Shown here: piece after piece, positions 1 to 12,189 of the stretch
How positions within the stretch are numbered: the first letter of the stretch is position 1
Layout: every line of letters starts with the position of its first letter
Source of the DNA: Impatiens glandulifera
Lineage: Eukaryota > Streptophyta > Magnoliopsida > Ericales > Balsaminaceae
Assembly (NCBI RefSeq): GCF_907164915.1
Contig: NC_061864.1
Span: 9,803,889 to 9,867,888 of the forward strand
Direction: 5' to 3'
Length of the DNA: 64,000 bases
Program-made: the position numbers and the translations under genes
Notes under the pieces: model-generated
What the model was told of the DNA's origin: nothing
Seen by the model: only the letters and a program-made list of their open reading frames with translations
The model's database searches: none

Positions 1-713
1 TTCCATTGTCTGCACGCTTTATCCTCAATTTCGCTTCACAACAGAACCGAGTCACAGAACGTCTACGTTTCACATAGACATCACGTTTGTCCTTTCCCCG
101 TTCACCCTGTGCACTACAACAAAAAACCCTATCCAGTATTTTACCCTCCTTGTCTACATGTTTTGAACTGCGCCTTATACCAAATCCTATTAGTTTAGCG
201 TATGCTAAGTAGAATACGTAGCCTTCTTCTTCACTCTCAAATTCTCTACCTAAAAGTGGAATTAAGTTGGATTCGATGTCCTCCAAAGGTTGGCCGTTTC
301 CATCGAAATTCAATTGACGACGACAAGTAGCAGATTCGCTGTTCAGTTTGAACAAGTGGAAAATAAAGGTTTGTAGATTATTGGAAAATGAAAACAATAT
401 AAGCGAAGAAAGCTTCACTTCAACAGTATGAAGAGTGTAATATTAGGCGAATATAGTTTCGCTTCATAAGATATTATCTCATAATATAGTAGTGAAGAGA
501 TCTTCGCTTACATGTGCACTACAAAAATTGGAGAAGTTAAACAATGTTACCTTAAATCAATAATATCATTCTCGTCCATATCATTCTCGATGATACGTAT
601 TCCTTCCTGATAATCAAAAAGAACAGAACATTTCATGTCGAGTATTCAAAAAACATAGAAAAGGTTGGGAAGAAAAGTAAAGGAGGTATAGATGACATTC
701 AAAAACATACCAT
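1..713 (-). CDS. FAR1-related protein, N-terminal part (runs off the left edge)
   Basis: Spliced minus-strand gene, cut by the window edge. Deduced coding exons are 711-713 (the ATG alone), 551-606 and 338-1; the donors (GTATGT, GTAACA) and acceptors (ATCAG, AACAG) keep one frame. The protein starts MEGIRIIENDMDENDIIDLS and about 45 residues later enters a FAR1 DNA-binding domain: EFESEEEGYVFYLAYAKLIG, then GFGIRRSS, a CC pair (VFCCSAQG) and a second CC pair (RFCCEAKLRIKRA), fitting the WRKY/GCM1-like zinc fold. Family knowledge: FAR1/FRS proteins descend from Mutator-like transposases; some are phytochrome A transcription factors, others are transposon proteins. The MULE and SWIM domains would lie outside the window, so a host FRS gene and a transposase cannot be told apart. 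The 5' UTR probably lies in about 714-870. The intron at 339-550 contains GCGAAGA/TCTTCGC motifs also found in repeats near 1.0 and 2.9-4.0 kb. Confidence 0.8.
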
Positions 714-1278
714 TTTATAATTTAGGAAGATGGATTGATATTATAATGAAGTCTCCGGCGAAGGAGAGGTCGATGGTAGACAATGTAGTATAACTCCGGC
801 GAAGAAATGGTCGTACGGTAGAGAGAGAGAAGAGTACGAAGTTGTCTAGCTTAGCAGCATGGCTTGCTGCATGCAGCATTTAATGAAAAGGTGGCAGGTG
901 TTAGGTGGCGGTGAGGTGACATGTTAAAAAAATTATTTCATTTTAATAATTAAATGACAAAAATTATTATGAAATAAAATTAATAAATCAATCAATCAAT
1001 CAGTAAGCGAAGATTTCTTCACATTATTGTTTTGACAATTGTTTTACAAATATTATTTTCACAGTAGTTTTAAAAAATATTAATTATTGATCAAATTTAT
1101 ACTTCAAGTTATACAGTATTTGTTAATGTTTCAAGATTTAGTTACATATAAGGCTGATGTTTAAAAAAAAACAATTCGAAGAACAAATAACATAATTCTG
1201 AAATCAAATATGACATTGAATTTTCAAGAATGCAAAATATTGAAATATTAAGTAACAAATTAAACCAACACATGTCTA

Positions 1279-2447
1279 TTACAAAAACAAAGGCTGCAAA
1301 TCACAAGCAGCAATGGATTCTAGCAAGCTGGTGTGAGGAACACCAAACACATCCAAATATGTCTTCAGAGGATTCTCTGCCTCAAATACCCAAACAAGTT
1401 CATTAACATCGTGCCGAGACTTGTCGTATACAACTATAGTTTTGTCGTCCTCGGGCTCGACAAATGGATTCTCCATTTCTTTAGTTGTACCTCCTCCAGC
1501 AATTACAAACCCCATAAGATCAAGTTTGTAAGCCGGGATGAATTCCCCTGCAAATATGAAGGTGTAACTGTCGAAGAGTTTGGGCAGCTGAAAGAAAATA
1601 CAATACATTATTAGTAATCATGGACAATTGAATATCATATGGAGGAGGGAATAAGACAAAACTTACATTGTTCAAATAACGCATTCTGCCAGCTCTTGGA
1701 CCGCCCACAGTCCCATGATTATCTCGCTGCACCTCGTATGGTTCCTCGTCCACGTAACAGTTAAATCTGATTGATGATTTTATCCCTGTATAAAAGCAAT
1801 AGGTGTTTTTAGTTTCATATATGTGAAAATGAATATTGAGTTAACAGTAAAGGGTTAAGAATAACAGAGTCTCACAATCAATGGTAAGGACCCAACTCCC
1901 GTTCAATATGCCCTTCAATACTTTGATAGTGCGACCGCATCCACCATTAGAATCGGTGGATGCTATGACGTGGGTAACATCGTCTCGCCACCTCATTGAC
2001 ACCGTGGCACCACATGTGTTAGCATATTGTTGCATCAAGTGCTGTTTAAGAACAATCATAAATATTTCAGTTAAACAGGATGAAAACTTATACATTATGG
2101 AAAAAAAAGGGAGAAATGTAACGAAGAGTACTATCTCTTCACTTGTTAATTGATTTGGGCATAAAATCCAATCTTTGCCAAAGTTTTGGACGGATGTTGA
2201 GGCAGCCTGCAAGTGCATGAAAAAAAAAACGGTCTTTGTGAGTATGTAATAGGGTTTCAGGGAAATAATATCACAAAACACAACACTAGATAAGTTTTCC
2301 TGAATAACATTGATTTACAGTCAAGGTAACATTTTGAGAGTAGGGTTTCCTAAAGATTAAAGAGACAACAACATCACATAACAGAATCTAGTGTAGTAGT
2401 TCCATAATCCTAAATATTAAAAGCTACTAGTCAGGAATACGTACCAT
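1279..2447 (-). CDS. Short tandem-BRCT protein, BARD1/BRCA1-like
   Basis: Deduced minus-strand exons: 2445-2447 (ATG only, donor GTACGT), 2123-2206, 1876-2041, 1667-1785 and 1279-1587. They total 681 nt and encode about 226 residues. The first BRCT repeat holds CGATVSMRWRDDVTHVIAS, RTIKVLKGILNGSW and, across a splice, TIDWIKSSI. The linker has DEEPYEVQRDNHG. The second BRCT repeat has LPKLFDSYTFIFAGEF, IVVYD and the closing LLESIAACDLQPL. The whole C-terminus of plant BARD1/BRCA1 is recognisable, and BARD1 looks closest. Family knowledge: tandem BRCTs bind phosphorylated partners in DNA repair, and BARD1/BRCA1 also carry an N-terminal RING. No RING, PHD or other N-terminal exon is visible upstream; only a CT-rich 5' UTR-like stretch (about 2448-2560) precedes the ATG. 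It is therefore a BRCT-only gene or a truncated duplicate. The frame is intact throughout, which argues against an old pseudogene. Confidence 0.75.
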
Positions 2448-2596
2448 TGTGGAGTCGTGAAGATGTGGATTCAGGTTCGGTCGACGGGGAGCCGGTTACG
2501 AATCGCCGTGAAAAGGAGGCAGGAAGAGAGAGAGATGAATCGGGCGGAACTGATAATAAAATAATCATATTAGGGGGTATATATATTCATGTAATC

Positions 2597-2795
2597 GGGG
2601 CGAACATGTCTTCTTTCGAAAAGCGACTATTCATTCCGTGTAACATGACACAGGGACCAGGGGCGAACATGTCTTCTTTCGAAAAGCGACTATTCATTCC
2701 GTGTAACATGACACAGGGACCAGGGGCGAATAAGTATTCTCTCGAGAAGCGACTATTCAATCCATTTTACATGGAAAATGGTCTAGGCGAACAAA
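2597..2795. repeat. 63-bp tandem repeat, about 3.2 copies
   Basis: The unit begins GGGGCGAACATGTCTTC and recurs at 2597, 2660 and 2723, so the period is 63 bp. The first two copies are almost identical; the third is diverged (AATAAGTATTCTCTCGAG) and trails off near 2795. It lies just upstream of the 5' UTR of the BRCT gene. An open frame runs through it on the plus strand, but the resulting peptide only repeats itself, so I do not call a gene. Confidence 0.9.
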
Positions 2796-2846
2796 TGTTC
2801 TTTTCCAGCGAAAAAATTTAAATAAATAAAAAAAAGTAATGAATTA

Positions 2847-3960
2847 ATTGAAGCAAATATACATTCGCTCATGAAGGTCTCCAGACATAAAAAATGAAAT
2901 AAAAAAAAATAGGAAAAAAAAAATATCCGGTAATCGAGGCGAAGATTTGTTCGGTTGCTGCATGTCATCTTCAATTAATTGAATTAATATTTAATAAACG
3001 GGAATATAAAATCCATGTCATTTTGGTCTTCACATAAACGGGTAAGTGTCTTTACATGGTAGTCAAGCGGTCTTCTCATGGGTGGGTAGGGGGGTTTTAC
3101 ATGAGGTTTTTATTAGAATGAATTGAAGCAAATATACCTTCGCTCCAGAGAGTCTCCAGGCAAAACAAATGAAATAAAAAAAATAGGAAAAATAAAATAG
3201 CCGGTAATCGAGGCGAAGATTAATTCGTTTGCTGCATGTCATCTTCAATTAATTGAATTAATATTCAATAAACGGGAATATAAAATCCATGTCATTTTGG
3301 TCTTCACATAAACGGGTAAGTGTCTTTACATGGTAGTCAAGCAGTCTTCTCATGGGTGGGTACGGGGGTTTTACATGAGGTTTTTATTAGAATGAATTGA
3401 AGCAAATATATCTTCGCTCCAGAGAGTCTCGAGGCAAAAAAAATGAAATAAAAAAAAATAGGAAAAAAAAATAGCCGGTAAGCGAGGCGAAGATTTGTTC
3501 GGTTGCTGCATGTCATCTTCAATTAATTGAATTAATATTTTATAAACGGAAATATAAAATCCATGTCATTTTGGTATTCACATAAACGGGTAAGTGTCTT
3601 TACATGGTATTCAAGCAGTCTTTACATGTGTGGGTAGGGGAGTTTTACATGGGGGTTTTATTAAAATTAATTGAAGCAAATATATCTTCGCTCCAGAGAG
3701 TCTCGAGGTAAAAAAAAATTAAATAAAAAAAGTAAATAAAAAATCCAAGAAAATAAAAGATTGAATTACTTGAAGCGAATATTATATCGCTGCCTGTGTT
3801 ATTTAATAAATTAAATTAATATTTAATAAACGTAAAGAAAATCTGACTGTCAATTCGGTCTTTACATGGAAGTGTAAGTGTATTTTCATGAACGGCAGGC
3901 GTTCTTCTCATGGGTGGGTATGCGGGGTTTACATGAGGGTCATGGCAACGAGCGTGTAGA
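2847..3960. repeat. 274-275-bp tandem repeat, nearly four copies
   Basis: The landmark ATTGAAGCAAATATA recurs at about 2847, 3122, 3396 and 3670, a period of 274-275 bp. Each unit also holds TTCGCTCCAGAGAGTCTC, a poly-A-rich spacer, GAGGCGAAGAT, GCTGCATGTCATCTTC, AATAAACGGGAATATAAAAT and ATGGGTGGGTA. Copies 1-3 are close to identical and the fourth decays toward 3960. Short minus-strand frames starting MKMTCS recur once per unit and are products of the repeat, not genes. Confidence 0.9.
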
Positions 3961-6900
3961 TCAGAGCGAAGATATCTTATTTGGGTATCATATGAATATT
4001 ATATTATTTCCTGGCGTTAACGGGCGCTTCCGTTAACGGCGTCTCGTGTGAACCCGGGCCTAAACCCGGCTTCCGGATTCTCCCTCCCTCCTTCTCCTGC
4101 CCAGATTGATTTATTATTAAATTAATAATGCTGCAATCTGATTGGTCCGCCACAGGGGAACACGGCAATCGGTAGCAGAAGATCTGAACTGATACAATTG
4201 GCCATTTGTCCCTTTGTGATGCGAAAGTATGTTTTTCTCAAATACTTTAAAATATAATTGTTTGAGTTTTAAATAATTATAAAACAATACAATTTATATG
4301 ATATTATATTACTTTTAAAATTTAAGCATATTATTCATAAACCAATAAAAATAAAAATAAAAATAAGTGGATATTACTCTAGTCATCCCCACTTCACTTA
4401 TCTTTACATGAATACTTATTCTTAGTCATATTGGGTTAGTTTCATTCCATTTATTCTTAGCTTATTGATGACAATTTAATCAGCTTATTTTTAGATATTT
4501 TCAGATACATTTAATATAATTTTAACTTATTTAATTGTTAAGCTTAAGTAGGTTTGATTCAGCTTATTTTTTTATATATTTATAATATTATTTAATAATT
4601 AATATTATATATATATATATAATGTTATATATATTTATTAATTTAACTTTAAATATTAATAGATGATTTAAATTAAAAAATAATATATATTTCAAAATAA
4701 ATTATATTAATATATTAATTTTTATAAGTTTTTTTTAATATATAATTTTAAATATTAATAAATAACTTAAATTAAAAAAATAATATATTCTAAAATAAAT
4801 GACATGAATAAAAAAAACAATTTATTATTATTATATATATTTTTCACATTTCCACGCTCTACCTCCGATCTAATCTTTTTCATATATTTTTGAGTTCTCT
4901 CACCCTATTCGTATTATCATTCATTTCAATTGTAATTAAATACTTCTAAATAATTAAGGCTAGTTTAATTTATAAAATTATAATTATAAATAAAAAAATT
5001 ATAATATATTTATATTTTATATTTTGTTTAATTATTTTATATATTAAGATACATATATTATTAATAATAAATAAAAATATATTTAAATGTATGTTTTTTA
5101 TTATAATAATTTTATATAAATATATAAAAATATTATAAATATATTGAATAAATGAAAGAATGAATAAAATGATTAGAGAGATTAAATTGATGAAGGAGAA
5201 TGAATAAAATGATTAAAAATGAATGAAATAGATAAAAGAGAATGAAAGAGAAAAAACGTTGAGATTATAATCTTAAATACTGAGGAGGGAGGTAGAGAGA
5301 AATTTTAGTTTAAACGTGCTTGATTATAATTTTTTGCGTGAGTTTATTACGCAAAGTTGCTGTATCAACTTATTATGCAGATGCCAATAAGCTGCTTATA
5401 AACGCTAAATCAAACATGCCATTATTTTCAATATTAGAAGTTAATGTAATTTTATATTTATTATTTTTACTTTTACTTTAATTTTATTCTGATTTCTATT
5501 ACTAATACAATTAATAAAGACTTATTAATTTTGGTTCATTCTATGTTTTTTAAGTTTAAATATACTATTATTAATATAAATATTAACAGGATAAATAAAT
5601 AAAATTGATAAAGGATTTAGTTAAAATAAATTAGTTAAAGGAATACAGAATGGAAATAGTAAATTATTTTGCGCGTGGACCCCACAACTAATAGATCTTC
5701 CTTTTTCCAAAACACAACACATACATAAATTCTCTCACACACATACATACATTCTCTCACACACACATGAATACACAGCTCACCTCACCTCACCGTACAG
5801 AATATTTTGTACGTGTCAAGACTTCAGCTTTTTATTGACTTAATTCAATGTTTAAATTTTACATATAAATAATATTATCTTTTTTAAATATAGTTAGAGG
5901 GGTTCGAACCACAAATATCAATTTATTTATTTTTGTAAGGAGTCATTATTTTATTATTATTATTATTATTTAAATGGAAAATTATAATAAAGAATAATTA
6001 TATTTGATAAAATAATACAAACATATTATATGAGAAAATGAAAACAGTATACAAAATATAAAAATAAAAACACGGTCACTCAACAAATGGACGTATTTAA
6101 GAACACGATGAGTTGAGTGGGAGGTAGGCATAATAAAAATTTGGGGTGAATTTTAAAAAAAATAAAGAGAAATTGTAGATAAAGTGAATACATAAAGATA
6201 ATTTTTGCTAATTTTTTAAAAATAGATAAATAAATATTAAACTAAATTAAATTTTTTAAAAGTTTAAGGGATAATTTCGCAATTTTTCGATTTTTTTTTT
6301 AATTTTATTTTCGGGGTGGGTTGCCCTGCATATATCCGCCTGACTCAACATGTTTTTGATGTCTTAGATTTTCGATAATGTTCATTAGCTCACGGATCGA
6401 ATCTACCTCCTTTTTAAAATCTCATACATATCGAACGTCGGTCATTAAAAGTTCGACGATTCTTTTTGGCCTGTAGTGCATAACAGATTGAGATGGTTAC
6501 TCACGTATCGTAGTCTAAATTCAACTTTTTTTTATTAACTATTCAAAGACTAGTAAATCTCAATTATATTTTATGTTTATTTTGAAATTATAGAGTAATG
6601 CTATTGTTTTAATTGAATACATTTTTTGTTTTGAGTCGAATATGAATTTTTTTAATCAAATATCTATGTAATACTCTCAATCACTTAAAGTAGATCAGAT
6701 CTTAACTTAAGTCTACATACAGAATTAATGACCATTTGCATATTATTAAAACAAAATTTTCAAACTATAAATGTGTATTTTCATGAATTAATTATTGTAA
6801 TTTGTAATATACTTTTTTAGAATTTTACTCTTTCTAAAATAAAAAATACTGTATAAATAACTTCAGATCTACTACTACTCTTGTTCACATAAGTGACCCA

Positions 6901-8400
6901 TACGCTACAAGAGTCAGAGATGTTGCACTACAAATAAAAAACATATAAATTTCTGAAGAACTCATAAATAAACTCACAAGTATTTATCATCAAATAAATA
7001 AACTATGAAATCTCCTTATATCATTTTTAATAAGGCTTCTTTATATATTGATAAATGTGAATATTGTATTTAATTGTTGAATAAATAATGAATAAAAATG
7101 AGCGTTCTCAGATGGAAGCATCTGGGCACTATAATCGGAATCAGATCTCGTTCGGTCCTATTTCATAATTATTTATTAACACATTAATATTTTTATTCTC
7201 TTCAAAATAATGATAAATTTAATTAATATTATAACATATAATTAAACACAACTTTAATAATTTTTAAAATTAAAATAAGAAACACTAAAATAATATAGTA
7301 ACTTGTGTTAATTATATGGATCAATAATTTAATTTGGAGTTATCAATGTTAATGTACGGTCACAATCGTCATTATTTATGAGTTGATTTTAATTGCAATA
7401 TGTGGCACAAAATTCACACTTGTTCTTATTCTCTATTCCCACTTACTATGCCAGAATGTGAGCTGTGACCAATCAACAAATTTAGTCCTCATATTTTTAA
7501 CAATATATATAATTATTCCAATCTAATAATTTTCTCAGCCGACAACTCACAACGCTCAATAATATATATAAAACCTGATTTATAATTACAAATTTAAAAA
7601 TTATATTAAAATTAGGGGACATTTTTCTTTAATTATGGTTGGAAATTGTCACATTAATATTAAATACTCTTAGACATTTAGACCTAATTTGATCGTGGGA
7701 GGTTTTTTCTTTATTGTTTTTAAATATTTTAAAAATTCTATCATTCTAACCATCCAACAGTTAAAATACTAAAATATTTATACTATATATTTATTAAATT
7801 TAAATTTTAAATACAAAACTTTTTAATAAATAAATCAATTAAAACCCCCAATAATTTGTCTTTTATCAAACAAGTTATATATTTTTTTTACAAAACTAAA
7901 CAAATAATATTATCAAATAAGTTTTCATAATTATTTGGGAGAAAGAAAAAGAACACCGACATAAGTCATAACCCACAAATATAATAAATAATTTATTTGA
8001 ATTTGACTTCAACAAACAGTCAGCAAAAGATGACTCAATGCATGTGAAATTTACCCAGTTTAGGTTATGTGGGAGCACTTCAGTTTGCAGTTAAACTGAA
8101 AAAAACAGTAAATAAATTTTTTTTTTTGAAGTGAATTCCAAAACAGGTCAATTATTTACTGTCACTAAGTAGTGTGGTGAAAGAGTAAAAGACACAATTG
8201 AGAGTATTGGGGCCCATGATATACCTAATTAGCTTTCTGTATGTAGTCAAATGATGCACATGACATTATTGATCACAAAGAGCTTGCATCTCTCTCAAGT
8301 CTCATCCCCCTTTTGGTTCTAAAAGATGCTTCATGCTCACCCAATATTTTAATCAATATACACTAAAGCAAACCAAAAGAAACCAAATTAGCACAGAGAT
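3961..8400. other. Gene-poor AT-rich intergenic region
   Basis: No gene is supported. Around 3990-4100 a GC-richer patch has the inverted pair CGTTAACGG...CCGTTAACG. About 4420-5430 is very AT-rich and looks like decayed MITE material. A CT/CA-rich stretch lies at 5680-5800 and an ATT microsatellite at about 5946-5970. A higher-GC island at about 6290-6530 has a short open minus-strand stretch (DFKKEVDSIRELMNIIENL) that may be a gene or transposon scrap, but I cannot identify it. About 7690-7875 looks like an eroded MITE. Confidence 0.5.
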
Positions 8401-9076
8401 AAAGCCATGTTAATAATGTCACTTTCCTTTAATTATACAAAAATAATCTATCACTTAGCACATACATTAGAAACAGGAATTCAAATGAAATTGAATAGTT
8501 ACCACATAATCAGAATCCTTTTTGTATGGGCCAGACAACTCTTATTGATCAGGGGGACTAGAGAAAAATGTGTCTGCCTGGAAAAAAAGTACATCAAATA
8601 AACCATGTATTTGGCTCTATTCCCAGGGGGTGGTGGTAACCCTTCCACACATCTCAATAAAGATTCCAGAATAGTAATGAACAATTGATGATACATATAC
8701 AGGCTCAAGACAACCAAATGGGGAAAATAAATGAAAAGCAATAGGACTTTCATCATTGGATGATCAAACAGAATACATATCGTGTAGATACTTATATAAG
8801 CATGCTGACCTAACCACATTCAATCAAATCTAAAACCCTCTTCTAACACACCATCCGAAGAAAACAGACTGACTGCTACATCCTGGAGATTAAAACACGA
8901 GTCAGTCACTCAGTCAAACACACACATAAAATACATGTCTAGTAATTGCAAGACCGAGAATATTGCCATACCTATAAGAAATCAATAAATGATTGCTGGC
9001 GCAAGGTCCACCCCATCAGGTTCTATGTCCAATAGAGTTAACTAACAGTCATAAAAATCTCAGTTGAAGTTGAATT
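8401..9076 (-). other. Region downstream of GCP3, probably including its 3' UTR
   Basis: This is less AT-rich than the surrounding intergenic DNA and follows the GCP3 stop codon at 9077 directly. Open frames here (about 8407-8601 plus, 8499-8819 minus) show no recognisable domain and overlap each other, so I do not call them genes. The nearer part is probably 3' UTR; a separate non-coding transcript cannot be excluded from sequence alone. Confidence 0.35.
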
Positions 9077-12000
9077 TTAACTATTTTCAGGGCGTATCCG
9101 ACTGTAAAACTCAGTGAAATCAAACCGGAAAAGAAGAAACTTTAGGTCAATATGTTGCTGTAAAGGCAACTGTGAGATGAACTCATTAAGAAGCAAAGAG
9201 TACTCCTTGCCAATTATGTCTATGTCGTGCTCTGCTTTCTTTAAGAATTCTATTGCGCGCTGGGTCAAAGCCTTCCGCCCTTCACTTATCCAAGATCCAG
9301 GTTTTGAAGTTTTATTCTTGTCTCGAGAGGACTCCATGGTTCTGCAAACACATTATATCTTGTGAGATTTTTTATTTCTTTTTACAAGAACACATTTTTA
9401 TTTATTTTCTGGGAGGTTAGCATAGTACTTTCAGTGATATAAACTATCCAATTAAGGTCCTTTAAGTGAAAAATGAACCTAGACCTTAGCCTGTTAGTTC
9501 AAGACTCTTACCACTTAGAGTTACCCTCAATCCTCAATGGGTTTCCTGTTAGAGGTTCGTTTGATTTATGATTTTTTACTCAAAACCCAACCATTCTATC
9601 ATATTTCATTTTAACCATCAAATCATCAACCAAAATACCTTTATTTTTATAAATTTCAAATACAAAAGGACATTATAATAATTCAACAAATTAAAAACCC
9701 AAATAACCTACTTTTTCATAAAACAAGATTTTTGGTAAGAACCCAATAAACCCCCCCAAATAACCAATATCAAACAAGCCCTTAGTTAACCACCATATAA
9801 CATGTTCTAACAAACTGAGACATTAATGAAGGGTATAAAGTTACCTTGCTTGGTACTCATGAATAGCCTCGTATAAGCGATCCGCATGGCTCCTAAACCG
9901 CAAAACAAGATCAAATAAAACAAAGAGCGTATTATAAAGAGCTTGAGATCGATCTCCAAGTAGAGACTTCTCCACAATGGAATGAAGATATTTATCATGT
10001 GCTGCAAGTAGGTCATCAAGATCTTTAGCTGCTTCCATTTCATCTGTGAATTGAGACCACGATACTTCCAAGACCTCAAACATGATATAATACTGCAAAT
10101 TTGTAACGAAATGGTTCATTTCATCCCACAAAACCTGACATTTTCTTGATGTCAGTAATAATTGCGCTCTGACAGATTGCTGCAGTTTAAAATGAGCACT
10201 GGTAGAATTTGGTTTCATCATCTTCCAGGTCCCTATAAGTGCATGCTCCACACGTCTAAGCTTCCATAAAAAATTGAATATTCTTAAGTATCTTTCCATG
10301 ACAGACTCTGTAAAAACAGTATTGAGTGGAATTCTCGTGTCATATTCCAGTGAAAAAACATCCCATCCTCTGTCTCCACTGTTATGAGGCATCATTTTAA
10401 CTTTCAACCTATCGAGTATATCAGAATCATCATACTGAGCATTAGAAGACCTAATTGCAGTTTCCAGCAATCCGGCAAGTTTGAATGAGCTAATAGTGTT
10501 AGCAGGCTCAGATAATTCCGGTCCCACAATGTCCATGAGATACTGCACGAAATCACCCTGCCCAAGTAGTAAATACCTCTTTATTGCGAGGCAATGGTCT
10601 TTGAACTTGTACCGCTTGTAAATTACCTCCATTAAATGTTTATCAATTCTCTTTGCTGCTTCAGCAACCAAAGATTCAAGTGCATCTGTTTCACCATATC
10701 CGAGACCACCTCTTGTAGTCGTCGTACCAGCAGCAGCAGCAGCTTCTGTTGCTGCATCGGCCCAACCACGATCTTCACAGCAAACTCTAAGGAAGTTTAT
10801 GGACTTCCCTGTTCTCAAAATGCGTTGCGCTAGTGTTTGTGATATGAAAGAAGGAAGCATTCCAGAATGAAGACGGTAGCCTTCCCTCCATAGCGACTCA
10901 GCCTTCACAGATTGACCTAAAATGAAGAATTCAGAGAAAATATCTTCAAGTTCTCCTTCCAAAACCCAAGTTCTAACCATTTCAAAAAGAGGAGAACTGA
11001 CTCTACGAAGTAATCTCCTCAGGAAGTCATGCACAGTAGGATCACCATGTTGTGCTTGCAAATGAATGGACCCAACCATTGCTCCACCCCTTAAAACCTT
11101 ACAACCATCAACAAGAAGAGCCATTAGACGCATTTTGACCATCGGTTCAGCCAGCCAAACTGACAATCTCCTCAAGGAAATATAGTTTCCCGAGGTTGCA
11201 GTTTCAGAAACTAGTGGAAGAGGATTCATTGCTTGTTCTTCGAGGATAGCTAACAACTTATAGTACTCTGAGAGCTCATCCTGCAATGCTGCACAAAAGG
11301 CTTGCCCTACAGTCCCAACATCTTCTGCTGGAAATTTATCCATGCTTTCTGAAATATATCCCCTGACTTTCCTAAACAACCATCCAAGTTCACAAAGTTT
11401 CAAAACCATCGTCTTCTTGGCCCTTGGTAGCCTGATGTTATCTGGCAACACATAACCATCAAGATCCTTATCATATTTCACAACCTTCCCGTCAATTCCT
11501 TGACAAGCATATAATATATCTCTAACCAAAACCTCTTCAGAAATCTCATTAACTTCTTTTACAAAAATCGAAAACTCCCTGTAAGCCAAATCACGGATAT
11601 TTTCAGGATCTTTAGCAACCAGTAATACACCACCATCCTTACTCTTACCAATACTCCGCGGAACCCTGGAACTGGTGTTATCCACGACACTGAGTGATCG
11701 TGAATCGTCATTTCTTTCAGAATTTAATAAGGATGGTAGGCCACCAGACACCGCCGAACCGAAGGAAATGGAAGAACTGGCACGACCATTCTTGTTTTTA
11801 CGATCCTCGGAAATAACTTTGAGCATATACAGCACAGCCCACTTGTTGTTTATACTCCCGGGGCCGGATTTTGAGGAGAATTTAGAGTAGAGATCGGCAA
11901 AACTTAGGGCATCGGATGATTTACCTTGGGTTGCGAGATGGCGTTTGATAGATTCGGCCATGGATGCCTCGTCGGCGGAGATTGATGGCGTAATCCTACT

Positions 12001-12189
12001 GTAGAGAATGCGAATAGCATACTTGTGAGCTTGTTGAATAGTTTGGATCTGAACATTGCCTGTAGCGGCGCCAAAATTACTAGGAGTTGAGTTGGAGGGA
12101 ATCTGCGAAGAAGATGACTGAGCGCGGGTGGTGAGCAGTCTCTTTATTAGCTCTTTGACAAGTTCCTTGACCCTCTGGTCGTCTTCCAT
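9077..12189 (-). CDS. GCP3: Gamma-tubulin complex component 3 (GCP3/SPC98)
   Basis: Two coding exons, 9845-12189 and 9077-9341, are joined by AAG|GTAACT and TTTGCAG. They encode about 869 residues, slightly longer than the Arabidopsis protein of about 838. I chose the start at 12189 (MEDDQRVKELV) because plant GCP3 begins MEDD; the frame stays open upstream to 12294 without conserved sequence. Landmarks are ATQGKSSDALSFADLYSKF, GVLLVAKDPENIRDLAYREF, FPAEDVGTVGQAFCAALQDE and HGDPTVHDFLRRLLR (N-terminal GRIP1 region), then AIKRYLLLGQGDFVQYLMDI, GDRGWDVFSLEYDTR and FRSHADRLYEAIHEYQAR (GRIP2 region). The last exon supplies KPGSWISEGRKALTQRA and DLKFLLFRFDFTEFYSRI. Family knowledge: GCP2 and GCP3 with gamma-tubulin form the complex that nucleates microtubules; plant GCP3 acts at the nuclear surface and cortex. 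No breaks are visible and the gene looks functional. Its single intron holds a MITE. Confidence 0.96.
9552..9781. mobile_element. Tourist/Harbinger-like MITE in the GCP3 intron
   Basis: About 230 bp bounded by TTA at 9549-9551 and 9782-9784, a TWA-type target duplication. The ends are imperfect inverted repeats: GAGGTTCGTTTGAT on the left and ATCAAACAAGCCC on the right. The interior is AT-rich with no coding capacity. TTA duplication plus short G-rich ends fits a PIF/Harbinger-derived MITE. It sits wholly inside the intron, so the coding frame is unaffected. Confidence 0.65.

Noticed and set aside
2447..3522. Plus-strand 124-residue frame and three MKMTCS... minus-strand frames
   Set aside because: All are read from the 63-bp and 275-bp tandem arrays and repeat once per unit.
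8407..8819. Two overlapping opposite-strand frames downstream of GCP3
   Set aside because: No domain and mutual overlap; better explained as 3' UTR or spacer sequence.
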